Origin: Acinetobacter lwoffii | GTDB lineage: Bacteria; Pseudomonadota; Gammaproteobacteria; Pseudomonadales; Moraxellaceae | Assembly (NCBI RefSeq): GCF_002321025.1 | Contig: NZ_DCLL01000049.1 | Span: 1-58,662 of the forward strand | Length of the DNA stretch: 58,662 nucleotides | Direction of reading: 5' to 3' | Part shown: positions 32,873 through 41,886 of the stretch, piece after piece | How the letters are laid out: each line of letters begins with the position of its first letter | Position numbering within the stretch: the first letter of the stretch is position 1 | The notes under the pieces: model-generated | Told to the model about the DNA's origin: nothing | Database searches by the model: none | Seen by the model: only the letters and a program-made list of their open reading frames with translations | Program-made: the position numbers and the translations under genes

Positions 32873-33994
32873 CTACCAATTTTGACTCTCTCCCAATTGC
32901 TGCCCTACAAATTCATAACGTATCGTGGAACGTGAAAATTTAATCGGGCAAGCCAGTTGTGCTTCGGTTTGCTGACTATTGGATTTGAGTGGCACCTGTA
33001 CAACCCATCCCCGCTGCTGGGCCAGATCAGAATGTAAAGCTTCTTCAAGTTTGAGTACCGGTTCGACACAGACGTCTAGCGCGGCAAACAGCGTTTGCCA
33101 TGCAGCCAATGACTTGGTCTTGATTTTATTCTGAATCGCCTGTTTCACCGCAGCATGATCTTCAGCGGCATAAGAAGCACCTTTTTCCAAAACAATCGGC
33201 AGCTCTAAAGCCTGTGCCAGCCCCTGCATAAATTGTGGTTCCAGACTGCCAATCGACAAATAACGCCCATCCTGGGTTTCATAATAGTCGTAAAAAGTAC
33301 CGCCATTCAGATACCCTGATTCAGGCCGTTGATGCTGATTGCCAGCCAGACTGGCAGAAGCCGCCAAATTATTCATCGTCACCACGCAATCGGTCATGGA
33401 AATATCAATATATTGCCCTTTGCCACTTTGTTGGCGTTCAATCACCGCAGCCAGAATCGCAATCACGGCATGCATGGAACCACCTGCAACATCGGCGACC
33501 TGAATTCCCAAGGCAGGTGGGCCATTTTCAATCCGACCACTGTGTCCGGCAATTCCAGATAAAGCCAGATAATTAATGTCGTGCCCTGCCTTATCTTTAT
33601 ATGTGCCAGTTTGGCCATAACCGGTAATGGAACAGTAAATCAATTTTGGATTAATTTCGCTTAAGGTTTGATAATCTAAGCCTAGACGTTGCATTACACC
33701 GGGGCGAAATTGCTCAATCACAATGTCATAATCTGCAATCTTGGATTTAACCAGTTCAATATTCGCAGGATCTTTCAAGTCCAGTGCAACCGATTGCTTG
33801 TTTCGATTCAAATAACTTTGTGAAGTGGCTTGTCCATTTGCAAAGGGTGGCATTAATCGCAACAGGTCCGGTCGGGTCGGTGATTCAATATGCACAACTT
33901 CTGCACCTAAATCAGCAAGATATAATGTGGCAAATGGGCCGGGTAAAAGTGTAGAAAAGTCGAGGATTTTCAATCCTTTTAATACATATGACAT
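32873..33994 (-). CDS. CaiB/BaiF-type CoA transferase (alpha-methylacyl-CoA racemase-like)
   Basis: A 373-residue class III CoA transferase family member. The N-terminus LKGLKILDFSTLLPGPFATLYLADLGAEV and the segment GHDINYLALSGI are family signatures and match the alpha-methylacyl-CoA racemase (Amacr) branch, which epimerises 2-methyl-branched acyl-CoA so that it can enter beta-oxidation. ATG at 33994 begins MSYVLKGLKIL and matches relatives; the 27-residue extension is not supported. It is divergent from an AraC regulator, and the acyl-CoA enzymes beyond that fit a fatty-acyl-CoA role. Confidence 0.85.
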   Translation of the reverse strand: MSYVLKGLKILDFSTLLPGPFATLYLADLGAEVVHIESPTRPDLLRLMPPFANGQATSQSYLNRNKQSVALDLKDPANIELVKSKIADYDIVIEQFRPGVMQRLGLDYQTLSEINPKLIYCSITGYGQTGTYKDKAGHDINYLALSGIAGHSGRIENGPPALGIQVADVAGGSMHAVIAILAAVIERQQSGKGQYIDISMTDCVVTMNNLAASASLAGNQHQRPESGYLNGGTFYDYYETQDGRYLSIGSLEPQFMQGLAQALELPIVLEKGASYAAEDHAAVKQAIQNKIKTKSLAAWQTLFAALDVCVEPVLKLEEALHSDLAQQRGWVVQVPLKSNSQQTEAQLACPIKFSRSTIRYEFVGQQLGESQNW

Positions 33995-34207
33995 TGGAGT
34001 ATTTGCTCTACTTATATTGCTTTTTTCAGCATAATAGGCACATAAATGCACAAAAACAATGTCATGTTCAGCCATTTACCTTGATAGTTTCGGCAATCTA
34101 ATATGTAAGAAAATGGCAAAGGTATTCTTGTAAATTGCCATTGCTTTATTATTTTTCGTCATTTAGGTCAATTATTAGTGAACATTAAAGAGACTGAAGG
34201 ATTAAAC

Positions 34208-35218
34208 ATGAGTCGTGATACGATCAGTATCCATTTCGTCAATGCAGCTCTATCTGGCGTTAAACGTCTGGGCATGGATGTCGATACTTTATTGTCTCAC
34301 GTCGGGATTGAAGCAGAGCTGCTGCATCAACCCAAAGCCCGTATTTCGCCTGAACAATATACCCGCTTTATAAAAATGTTGTGGATGGTGACTCAGGACG
34401 AGCATGTTGGCTTTGATAAACAGCAACGCCGTCTGGGTACGTTTGCGATCATGTGTCAGCTCATTATTCATGCCAAAACTCTGGGTGATGCACTGGAACT
34501 GTCTTCCCAGTTCTACAAACTCTTTGGTGATGACTGGTCGGTGACCCTAGAACGCGACAAACACGAAGCTCGTCTGGTTCCACTCATTCCAAACGCAATG
34601 GATCCGGATCATTTCATTACCGAAAGCATGCTGATGATCTGGCATGGCTTAGCGTCTTGGCTCATTGAACGTCGCCTGCCACTGGAACGCGTGCATTTTA
34701 GCTATCCTCGTCCAGACCATGCCGATGAATATGATGCTTTATTCTTTGCGCCGGTAATGCAGTTCGATATGCCACGTACCGAGATCACTTTTGCTGCGGA
34801 CTATCTGGACCTACCAATTCGCCAGAATGAAGAAACCTTGGAGGAATTTTTGAAAGCAGCGCCGGCCCAACTGCTGGTGAAATTCAAAAATACCAATTCA
34901 CTGACTTCACGTATTCGTGATGTACTGAAAAGCCAGATTGGCGAAGAAATGCCAACATTAAACGATGTCGCGTCGATGCTTTATCTATCACCGCAAACTT
35001 TGCGTCGCCGTCTGGCAGCCGAAGGTAAAAGCTATCAAGGTGTGAAAGATGCCCTGCGCCGTGATGCCGCAATTCACCTGTTACTTAATCCGGATCTAAC
35101 CCTTGAAGATGTCGCGCAACAAGTCGGTTTCAGTGAAACCAGTACTTTCCACCGTGCCTTCAAAAAATGGACGGGTGTAACCCCGGGTCTGTATCGTCAA
35201 TTACATGGCTATCATTAA
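34208..35218 (+). CDS. AraC-family transcriptional regulator
   Basis: A 336-residue regulator. The N-terminal two-thirds form an arabinose-binding-like (OruR/ArgR-type) sensor domain, and the C-terminal AraC DNA-binding domain contains two helix-turn-helix units. The second is seen in LEDVAQQVGFSETSTFHRAFKKW followed by TPGLYR. ATG at 34208 has AAGGA six bases upstream, so I start there rather than at the GTG at 34178. Placement between a racemase-like gene (divergent) and a thiolase-FadB pair suggests it controls one or both in response to an acyl compound; this is inferred. Confidence 0.88.
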   Translation: MSRDTISIHFVNAALSGVKRLGMDVDTLLSHVGIEAELLHQPKARISPEQYTRFIKMLWMVTQDEHVGFDKQQRRLGTFAIMCQLIIHAKTLGDALELSSQFYKLFGDDWSVTLERDKHEARLVPLIPNAMDPDHFITESMLMIWHGLASWLIERRLPLERVHFSYPRPDHADEYDALFFAPVMQFDMPRTEITFAADYLDLPIRQNEETLEEFLKAAPAQLLVKFKNTNSLTSRIRDVLKSQIGEEMPTLNDVASMLYLSPQTLRRRLAAEGKSYQGVKDALRRDAAIHLLLNPDLTLEDVAQQVGFSETSTFHRAFKKWTGVTPGLYRQLHGYH

Positions 35219-35266
35219 TCAAATGATGTTGCGAAATAATATTTAATAATAAAACCAGTTCTCTCC

Positions 35267-35292
35267 GCCTAAGCAAAAGCTTAGGCTTTTTT
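35267..35292 (+). terminator. Terminator of the AraC-family gene
   Basis: A perfect stem GCCTAAGC / GCTTAGGC with a loop of four A is followed by six T. Confidence 0.9.
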
Positions 35293-35415
35293 ATAGCTAA
35301 AATTGGCTAAATCGCTCAAATGATCTGGCCCGTTCTCGTCATTGCACTTCAAAAATTAAGCATTACACTCGAGTCATTAGAATAATTTTCATCAAATCAA
35401 TAAAAGGGACATGCT

Positions 35416-36621
35416 ATGAGCGAGGCATATATTATTGACGCCATTCGTACGCCACGCGGAAAAGGCAAAAAAGATGGATCTTTACATCAAGTAAAACCCA
35501 TTTCATTACTGACTGGTTTACTCAATGAACTTCAGGCTCGTCATCAATTTGATACCTCAAAAGTAGATGATATCGTGCTCGGCTGTGTCACCCCAATTGG
35601 TGATCAGGGTGCCGATATTGCCAAAACGGCTGCCATCGCTGCCGGCTGGGACAATGATGTGGCGGGTGTGCAAATTAACCGTTTTTGTGCTTCCGGTCTG
35701 GAAGCTGTCAATCTGGCCGCACAAAAAGTCCGTTCTGGCTGGGAAGATCTGGTTGTTGCAGGTGGAGTCGAATCCATGTCCCGCGTTCCGATAGGTTCAG
35801 ACGGTGGTCCTTGGGCACTGGACCCTGAAACCAATATGGCTTGTGACTTTATTCCACAAGGTATTGGTGCGGACTTGATTGCTACCATTGACGGTTATAG
35901 CCGTGCAGATGTAGATCAGTTTGCCGAACAATCACAAAAGAAAGCGGCTGCTGCTCAAGCCCATGGCCATTTCAATGCATCCGTGATCCCGGTAAAAGAC
36001 AAAGCCGGTGTGGTGATTCTGGACAAAGACGAATTTATCAAACCGACAACGACCGCAGAAGGCCTAGGCAAACTCAATCCAAGTTTCGCCACTATGGGGC
36101 AAATGGGCTTTGATTCAATTGCCCTGCAAAAATATCCTGAAGTGGGTGCTATCAATCATGTGCATCATGCCGGGAATTCTTCAGGCATTGTCGATGGTGC
36201 AGCTGTGGTTTTGATCGCATCGGAACAAGCAGTAAAAGAACAAGGTCTCAAGCCACGTGCCAAAGTATTGGCGACGGCACTGGTCGGTGCAGATCCAACC
36301 ATTATGCTGACCGGCCCTGCCCCGGCCGCTCGTAAAGCCTTGGCGAAAGCCGGTTTAACAATTGATGATATTGACCTGTTTGAAGTCAATGAAGCCTTTG
36401 CTGCTGTGGTGATGCGCTTTATCAATGAAATGAAAGTTGATCCTGCCAAGGTGAATGTCAACGGAGGCGCAATTGCCATGGGACATCCACTCGGTGCGAC
36501 TGGTGCGATGATTTTAGGGACATTACTGGACGAGTTAGAACGCCAGGGCAAAAAGCGGGGTCTGGCTACACTTTGCGTAGGTGGCGGTATGGGCATCGCA
36601 ACCATTATTGAACTGGTATAA
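35416..36621 (+). CDS. Acetyl-CoA acetyltransferase (FadA/FadI-like thiolase)
   Basis: A 401-residue thiolase with the nucleophile in NRFCASGLEAV (about residue 91), NEAFAAVVMRF, the catalytic His in GGAIAMGHPLGATGA, and the C-terminal Cys in CVGGGMG. It resembles the degradative thiolases that release acetyl-CoA at the end of each beta-oxidation round. It is 11 bases upstream of the FadB-like gene and shares an operon with it, forming a functional pair. It is a different subtype from the thiolase at 28658. Confidence 0.9.
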   Translation: MSEAYIIDAIRTPRGKGKKDGSLHQVKPISLLTGLLNELQARHQFDTSKVDDIVLGCVTPIGDQGADIAKTAAIAAGWDNDVAGVQINRFCASGLEAVNLAAQKVRSGWEDLVVAGGVESMSRVPIGSDGGPWALDPETNMACDFIPQGIGADLIATIDGYSRADVDQFAEQSQKKAAAAQAHGHFNASVIPVKDKAGVVILDKDEFIKPTTTAEGLGKLNPSFATMGQMGFDSIALQKYPEVGAINHVHHAGNSSGIVDGAAVVLIASEQAVKEQGLKPRAKVLATALVGADPTIMLTGPAPAARKALAKAGLTIDDIDLFEVNEAFAAVVMRFINEMKVDPAKVNVNGGAIAMGHPLGATGAMILGTLLDELERQGKKRGLATLCVGGGMGIATIIELV

Positions 36622-36632
36622 GGAGAAAAATA

Positions 36633-38768
36633 ATGAGCGCAATTCAATATCAAAAAAATGAAGATAATATTGTTATTTTAACGTTTGATTCTCCAAACCA
36701 GTCTGCCAATACCATGAATGCCGACTTTCGCACGGCACTGGATGAAGTCGTTGCCCAGTTACAAGCAGATGAAGATATTGCCGGGATTATTTTCCGTTCA
36801 GCGAAAAAAACTTTCTTTGCTGGCGGCGATCTGGATGAACTGATTCAAGCCACTCCTGAACATGCAACTGAATTCTTCAATATGATTGAAGAGATGAAAG
36901 CCAAACTACGCTATATCGAAACTCGCGGTATTCCTGTCGTTGCTGCACTGAATGGTACAGCGCTTGGCGGGGGCTGGGAAATTGCCTTGTGTGCCCATCA
37001 TCGTATTGCCCTGAATGACCCTAAAAGCAAATTTGGCCTGCCTGAAGTCACACTGGGTTTATTACCAGGTGGCGGTGGTATCGTCCGTAGCGTCCGCCTG
37101 CTCGGTCTGCAAAATGCCCTTCCTTTATTAATGGAAGGCAAACAGTTTGGAGTCGATAAAGCCAGATCTTTAGGGTTGATTCATGAGATCGCAGACAGTA
37201 CAGATGAATTGCTAGAAAAGGCCATTGCCTGGATCAAAGCCAATCTAAAATCTCAGCAGCCATTCGATGTAAAAGGCTATAAAATTCCGGGTGGTAGCCC
37301 TTCGACACCAGCAGTTGCACAGATGCTGGCAATTGCTCCGGCGATGCTGCGCGATAAAACCAAAGGCTGCTACCCTGCACCTGAAGCGATCATGTCGGCT
37401 GCGGTAGAAGGTGCACAGGTCGATGTCGATACTGCCCTGACCATTGAATCGCGTTACTTTACTTATTTGGCGACCGGTCAAATTTCTAAAAATATGATTG
37501 GCACCTTCTGGCATGGTCTGAATGCAATCAAGTCCGGCGCCAGTCGCCCTCAAGGTCTTGAAAGGTGGAAAGCCACTAAAGTCGGTATTCTAGGTGCGGG
37601 TATGATGGGTGCTGGGATCGCCTATGCCACTGCCAGCAAAGGCATTCCTGTAGTATTAAAAGATATTTCAATCGAAGCAGCTGAAAAAGGCAAAGCCTAT
37701 AGCCAGAAACTGCTGGATAAAAAATTCGCTCAAGGGCGTTTATCAGCCGAGAAACGAGATCAGGTTTTAAGCCTGATTCAAACAACTGCATCGAATGCAG
37801 ATCTAGCCGGTTGCGACCTGATCATTGAAGCCGTATTTGAGAATCCCACGCTCAAGGCTCAAGTTACACAAGAGGCAGAACAATATCTTGCCAGCAACGG
37901 CGTAATGGCTTCGAATACCTCGACCCTGCCGATCACAGAATTAGCCCAGGCTTCAAAAAATGATCAGAACTTTATCGGCCTGCATTTCTTCAGTCCGGTC
38001 GATAAAATGCAGCTAGTGGAAATTATCAAAGGTAAAAATACCTCGCCAGAAACGCTGGCCAAAGCTTTCGATTTCGTGCAGCAAATTGGCAAATTACCGA
38101 TTGTGGTGAATGACAGCCGTGGTTTCTTTACTAGCCGCGTGTTTGGTACCTTTGTGCAGGAAGGTTTACGCCTGCTGGCAGAAGGTGTACATCCGGCGCG
38201 AATTGAAATGGCTGCACTCAAAGCCGGTATGCCGATGGGTCCGTTGGCGATTCAGGATGAAGTGTCCTTGACCTTGTCTGAACATGTGGCCAATGAAAGA
38301 TATAAAGCTTTAGAAGCACAAGGTCAGACCATCACTAAATCACCTGCGGATGAGGTGATTCACAGCATGATTCACGAATTTAACCGTAAAGGTAAGGCTG
38401 CCGGCCAAGGTTTTTATGATTATCCGGCCGATGCCAAAAAGCAGCTCTGGTCTGGTCTCAGCTACTGGAAAAAAGACAACGATATTTCTGAACAGGAAAT
38501 GATTGACCGCTTCCTATTTGTACAGGCATTAGATACCGTGCGCTGTCTGGAAGAAGGTGTCCTGGAATCTGTCGTTGATGCCAATGTCGGTTCCATTTTT
38601 GGTATTGGCTTTGCCGCCTGGACGGGCGGTGCAGTACAATTCCTGAATCAGTATGGTTTAGCCAAAGCCGTGACCCGTGCCAAAGTACTTGAAAATAAAT
38701 ATGGCGAACGCTTCAAAGCCCCACAACTCCTCAAAGATCGCGCAGCACACGCCCAGCCGATTCAATAA
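36633..38768 (+). CDS. Multifunctional enoyl-CoA hydratase / 3-hydroxyacyl-CoA dehydrogenase (FadB/FadJ-like)
   Basis: A 711-residue fusion. The N-terminal crotonase domain (about 1-190) has GTALGGGWEIALCAHHRI and GLPEVTLGLLPGGGG, supplying the oxyanion hole and catalytic Glu residues. An NAD-binding Rossmann domain starts at VGILGAGMMGAGIAY (about residue 316) and is followed by the dehydrogenase signature with GLHFFSPVDKMQLVE. The C-terminal HAD domain completes the chain. It catalyses the hydratase and dehydrogenase steps of beta-oxidation. With the preceding thiolase it forms an alpha/beta complex-like gene pair, separate from a canonical fadBA locus. Confidence 0.9.
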   Translation: MSAIQYQKNEDNIVILTFDSPNQSANTMNADFRTALDEVVAQLQADEDIAGIIFRSAKKTFFAGGDLDELIQATPEHATEFFNMIEEMKAKLRYIETRGIPVVAALNGTALGGGWEIALCAHHRIALNDPKSKFGLPEVTLGLLPGGGGIVRSVRLLGLQNALPLLMEGKQFGVDKARSLGLIHEIADSTDELLEKAIAWIKANLKSQQPFDVKGYKIPGGSPSTPAVAQMLAIAPAMLRDKTKGCYPAPEAIMSAAVEGAQVDVDTALTIESRYFTYLATGQISKNMIGTFWHGLNAIKSGASRPQGLERWKATKVGILGAGMMGAGIAYATASKGIPVVLKDISIEAAEKGKAYSQKLLDKKFAQGRLSAEKRDQVLSLIQTTASNADLAGCDLIIEAVFENPTLKAQVTQEAEQYLASNGVMASNTSTLPITELAQASKNDQNFIGLHFFSPVDKMQLVEIIKGKNTSPETLAKAFDFVQQIGKLPIVVNDSRGFFTSRVFGTFVQEGLRLLAEGVHPARIEMAALKAGMPMGPLAIQDEVSLTLSEHVANERYKALEAQGQTITKSPADEVIHSMIHEFNRKGKAAGQGFYDYPADAKKQLWSGLSYWKKDNDISEQEMIDRFLFVQALDTVRCLEEGVLESVVDANVGSIFGIGFAAWTGGAVQFLNQYGLAKAVTRAKVLENKYGERFKAPQLLKDRAAHAQPIQ

Positions 38769-38783
38769 CTTAGGCACTTAAAT

Positions 38784-38810
38784 AAAAGAGGAACGTGTTT
38801 CCTCTTTTTT
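38784..38810 (+). terminator. Terminator of the thiolase-FadB operon
   Basis: The stem AAAGAGGAA / TTCCTCTTT with six T, 15 bases past the stop codon. Confidence 0.88.
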
Positions 38811-38928
38811 ATCTTCTGGATTTGCTTAATGCACTGGATAGACTCATCTGATGACAGATTTCGATCTGCTTTTTGATCAATTTATGTTATAAAGTTACAT
38901 AAGTTTGATATCCACGTGGGTAAGACCT

Positions 38929-39279
38929 ATGACTGATCACAGTTCACCTGAAAAATCTCCTTGGGGCTGGAAAGCACTTATCATCTTCTGTATTTTAGGT
39001 GGATTATTCATGCTTATTTTTTGGCTCGCGATAAGTAATGAACCGGATTACATGCCAAGCCAGCAAAATAAACAGACTACCCAGCAGCATGCTTTTAAAA
39101 ATGCACCGACGATGTCTCCAGAAGCCATTGCCAAAGCGCAGGCGGATCGTGAAGCACGTGAAGCTGCCAATAATGTTGCTCCTATAGATACGACAGCTGC
39201 TGAACACAATATGTCAGCTGAAGAACATGCCAATATGGATAATGCCGAGCACAGCTCAAATCCAGCGCATGGCCACTGA
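38929..39279 (+). CDS. Single-pass membrane protein with charged Ala-rich C-terminus
   Basis: A 116-residue protein. A short Pro/Ser N-terminus leads into one membrane helix (about residues 16-37). The remainder is a hydrophilic region rich in Ala, Glu, Gln and His (for example EAIAKAQADREAREAANN), ending in an Asn/His-rich tail. ATG at 38929 is preferred over 38905 because the first eight codons are not typical and because of its spacing to GTAAG upstream. I do not recognise a family. It converges on the GNAT gene with a shared terminator. Confidence 0.55.
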   Translation: MTDHSSPEKSPWGWKALIIFCILGGLFMLIFWLAISNEPDYMPSQQNKQTTQQHAFKNAPTMSPEAIAKAQADREAREAANNVAPIDTTAAEHNMSAEEHANMDNAEHSSNPAHGH

Positions 39280-39300
39280 TCCAGATTCAGTCTATGCATC

Positions 39301-39328
39301 AAAAAGCGAGGTCAATGCCTCGCTTTTT
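39301..39328. terminator. Bidirectional terminator
   Basis: The stem AAGCGAGG / CCTCGCTT has flanking A5 and T5, between the membrane protein gene and the converging GNAT gene. Confidence 0.88.
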
Positions 39329-39348
39329 CATATTTGAATGGCTGAAAA

Positions 39349-39780
39349 TTAAAGCTTTAAATACATATCAATATGCGGAATACCACAATCCAGATATTCC
39401 TCGCCTTGAGCTTCAAATCCCAGCGCTTGATAGAAGCCAATGGCATGTACTTGCGAAGATAGCTTGACCAACCCACGCTGCTCTGCACGCGCATAGTCAA
39501 TCACAGCCTGCATCAAGCACTGACCAACACCTAAACTGCGTGCTGTGGTTAGGACTGCAACCCGACCGATACTGTTATTTGACAATAAACGTGCTGTAGC
39601 GATCGCCTGATCCTGCTGAAAAACAACGAAATGTATAGCAACCGCATCTTCAGCATCCCACTCATCTTCAGCTGCAATATGCTGTTCTTGAATAAACACC
39701 GCTTCACGAATCGCTTTGGCATACACTGCCAAATCTTTCCAGCTTCCGGAAACTATTTTAAGTTCTGGACTATTTAGCAT
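39349..39780 (-). CDS. GNAT-family N-acetyltransferase (ElaA-like)
   Basis: A 143-residue acetyltransferase with a single GNAT fold. The acetyl-CoA-binding motif is in VLTTARSLGVGQCLMQAVI (R/Q-x-x-G-x-G/A). The C-terminal IGFYQALGFEAQGEEYLD is the usual beta-5/alpha-4 ending, with ElaA-type features such as REAVFIQEQ. The substrate is unknown. Its ATG overlaps the stop of the upstream methyltransferase by seven bases, which implies translational coupling. Confidence 0.85.
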   Translation of the reverse strand: MLNSPELKIVSGSWKDLAVYAKAIREAVFIQEQHIAAEDEWDAEDAVAIHFVVFQQDQAIATARLLSNNSIGRVAVLTTARSLGVGQCLMQAVIDYARAEQRGLVKLSSQVHAIGFYQALGFEAQGEEYLDCGIPHIDMYLKL

Positions 39781-40997
39781 TTAGATCCGATTCCCTGCTG
39801 ATCCCATTGATCATTAAGCAACAATTCCAGTGAATGTTTCTGGATCCCATACATCTCTTTTAGTGCCTGGATTTGTGCCAGAATCGCCTGATCGGGTTGT
39901 TGATAGTCTTTGCGCTTTGTCGCCAGAATCATTTTATTTTTACTGGTATGTTCCAGCGCCACGAACTCAAAAACTTTGGTTTCATAACCATAAGCTTTGA
40001 GCAATAAAGCACGAATGGTATCGGTCAGCATTTCAGCCTGCTGTCCGGCATGAATGCCAAACTGTAACATCGGGCTCAATACCTTTGGTGCCTGCAACTG
40101 TGGACGCAATTCCTTATGACAACACGGTGCGCACATGATCATCTGTGCATTCAGGCGAATCCCGCTATGAATCGCAAAATCTGTTGCTACATCACAGGCA
40201 TGCAAGGCAATCATTACATCCAGACGTTCCGGTGCATAGGTACGCACATCCCCCTGGAAAAAGTCCAGCTGATCAAAACCGGATTGCTGCGCGACATTCT
40301 GGCAGAACTCGACCATTTTCGGATTAAGCTCTACCCCGGTGACATACGGCGTTTGACCATGTTTTCGCATATAGTCATATAAAGCACAGGTCAGATAGCC
40401 CTTACCCGAACCAAAATCCACCACGCGCAGGCCTTCAGCCTGTGGCTTAATCTGCGCCAAGGCACCTGAGAAAATTTCCACAAACTTATTAATCTGCTTC
40501 CATTTGCGCGCCATGCTCGGAATGATTTGCGCTTTTTGATCGGTAATCCCGAGATGCTGGAGAAAGATACTGTCCTGATCGACAAAACGTTGTTTAATCC
40601 GGTCATGACCTTGTTCAACAGGCTTCGCCTGATTCATCGCTACTTTATGTTTACTCCGTGTCAACATGGCTTTTTTCTTGTTTTTTTTCAACTGTAATTC
40701 TTCATCAATTGTGATCAGATTGGCTTGCTTACAACACGCCAGTAGTGAAGTAACCTGGAATAATGCTTCATCTAAAGGATAATTTTTGGTGACATCCTGG
40801 GTCTTGTAACGATACAGGCAGCTCAATACGCGCTGTTCATTTAATGGAATGACTCGCAAGGTCATTTTCTCTAAATCCTGCAGTTCACCTTTATACTGGC
40901 TTAAGATCAGGCGATCAAATTGATCCCTTTCAACAGCTTGCTGAAAGGTGTCCAAGAATTGCTGTTCCTGATCTGAGAGAGTTGTCAACGTTGACAT
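39774..40997 (-). CDS. SAM-dependent methyltransferase (Methyltransf_32-like)
   Basis: A 407-residue protein with a C-terminal Rossmann methyltransferase domain. The SAM-binding motif is VVDFGSGKGYLTCALY (about residue 195), then GVELNPKMVEFC and a MIALHACDVATDFAI segment followed by CAPCCHKEL. This ALHACD...PCCH combination is characteristic of the Methyltransf_32 family, some members of which modify RNA or protein; the target here is unknown. ATG at 40997 has CAGG eight bases upstream; frames starting at 41024-41027 add nine or ten residues. It is coupled to the GNAT gene downstream. Confidence 0.85.
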   Translation of the reverse strand: MSTLTTLSDQEQQFLDTFQQAVERDQFDRLILSQYKGELQDLEKMTLRVIPLNEQRVLSCLYRYKTQDVTKNYPLDEALFQVTSLLACCKQANLITIDEELQLKKNKKKAMLTRSKHKVAMNQAKPVEQGHDRIKQRFVDQDSIFLQHLGITDQKAQIIPSMARKWKQINKFVEIFSGALAQIKPQAEGLRVVDFGSGKGYLTCALYDYMRKHGQTPYVTGVELNPKMVEFCQNVAQQSGFDQLDFFQGDVRTYAPERLDVMIALHACDVATDFAIHSGIRLNAQMIMCAPCCHKELRPQLQAPKVLSPMLQFGIHAGQQAEMLTDTIRALLLKAYGYETKVFEFVALEHTSKNKMILATKRKDYQQPDQAILAQIQALKEMYGIQKHSLELLLNDQWDQQGIGSKC

Positions 40998-41090
40998 AGA
41001 TAAAACCTGAAATGAATTGCGCATCAAGTTTAAATCTTCTTAACCTAAAAGCAAAATTGAATTACTATACAAGTGTATATTTGAAGAAGA

Positions 41091-41744
41091 ATGACAATCA
41101 TGCAGAATGCTCCACTGGTTTCAGATTATGATCAAAATGAGGAACGAATTAACTATATTAGTCATGGTGTAGGTGCCGGACTGTCCATTGTTGCTGGTAT
41201 TCTTTTGATTATTAAAGGTTCTTACCTCAGTACTGGACAATGGATTGGACTGTGGGTTTATGCGCTGAGCATGATTCTGTTATTTTCTGCTTCTATGCTC
41301 TATCACATGGCCACTGCGGCAGACCGCCGTTATTTTTATAAAAAAGTCGATCATACTGCGATATATTATTTAATCGCCGGAACCTATACCCCTTTCCTGT
41401 CAATTGCCATTCCGACCGCCAAAGCCCAGTATTTATTGATTGCGCTGTGGGTGATTGCCCTTCTTGGCACACTTTTCAAGTTCGTTTTCATTCATCGTTT
41501 CCAGAAACTTTCTTTGGCGGCTTATCTGGCCATGGGCTGGCTGGCGCTGCTGGTGATTGATGACATGCAGCAATATTTAAGTGCTCAATCTTTAACCTTT
41601 CTCATCATTGGTGGACTCGCTTATACCGTGGGTGCATTGTTTTACGCTTTAAAAAGAGTAAGATATACCCACGCTATCTGGCACATATTTGTATTGATAG
41701 GCGCAGGATCACATTTTCTGTCTATCTATCTTTACGTGATTTAA
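41091..41744 (+). CDS. Hemolysin III / TrhA family membrane protein
   Basis: A 217-residue inner-membrane protein with seven hydrophobic helices. Family marks are NYISHGVGAGLSIV at the first helix, SMLYHMA with the conserved His, KKVDHTAIYYLIAGTYTPF in the middle, and the C-terminal HAIWHIFVLIGAGSHFLSIY; the conserved His and Asp residues are those of the PAQR-like metal site. TrhA-family proteins affect membrane lipid homeostasis; haemolysis is not expected here. GAAGAAG precedes the ATG. Confidence 0.9.
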   Translation: MTIMQNAPLVSDYDQNEERINYISHGVGAGLSIVAGILLIIKGSYLSTGQWIGLWVYALSMILLFSASMLYHMATAADRRYFYKKVDHTAIYYLIAGTYTPFLSIAIPTAKAQYLLIALWVIALLGTLFKFVFIHRFQKLSLAAYLAMGWLALLVIDDMQQYLSAQSLTFLIIGGLAYTVGALFYALKRVRYTHAIWHIFVLIGAGSHFLSIYLYVI

Positions 41745-41886
41745 TCATCTCCTTTTTCATTTCAGTGACCCTGAGCGAGTTGAAGCGAGAAGATTGCAGT
41801 TGTTTTTTTAAAAAATTACGCCTTTTTTAAAAAGATTACGCTTTTAAAACTAAGTTTTTTTATTTTTAGTAAGTGTAAGGTTTTCC

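Noticed and set aside
36165..36653. 162-codon frame antisense to the FadA-like thiolase
   Set aside because: Shadow frame covering the conserved C-terminal half of the thiolase; no start signal.
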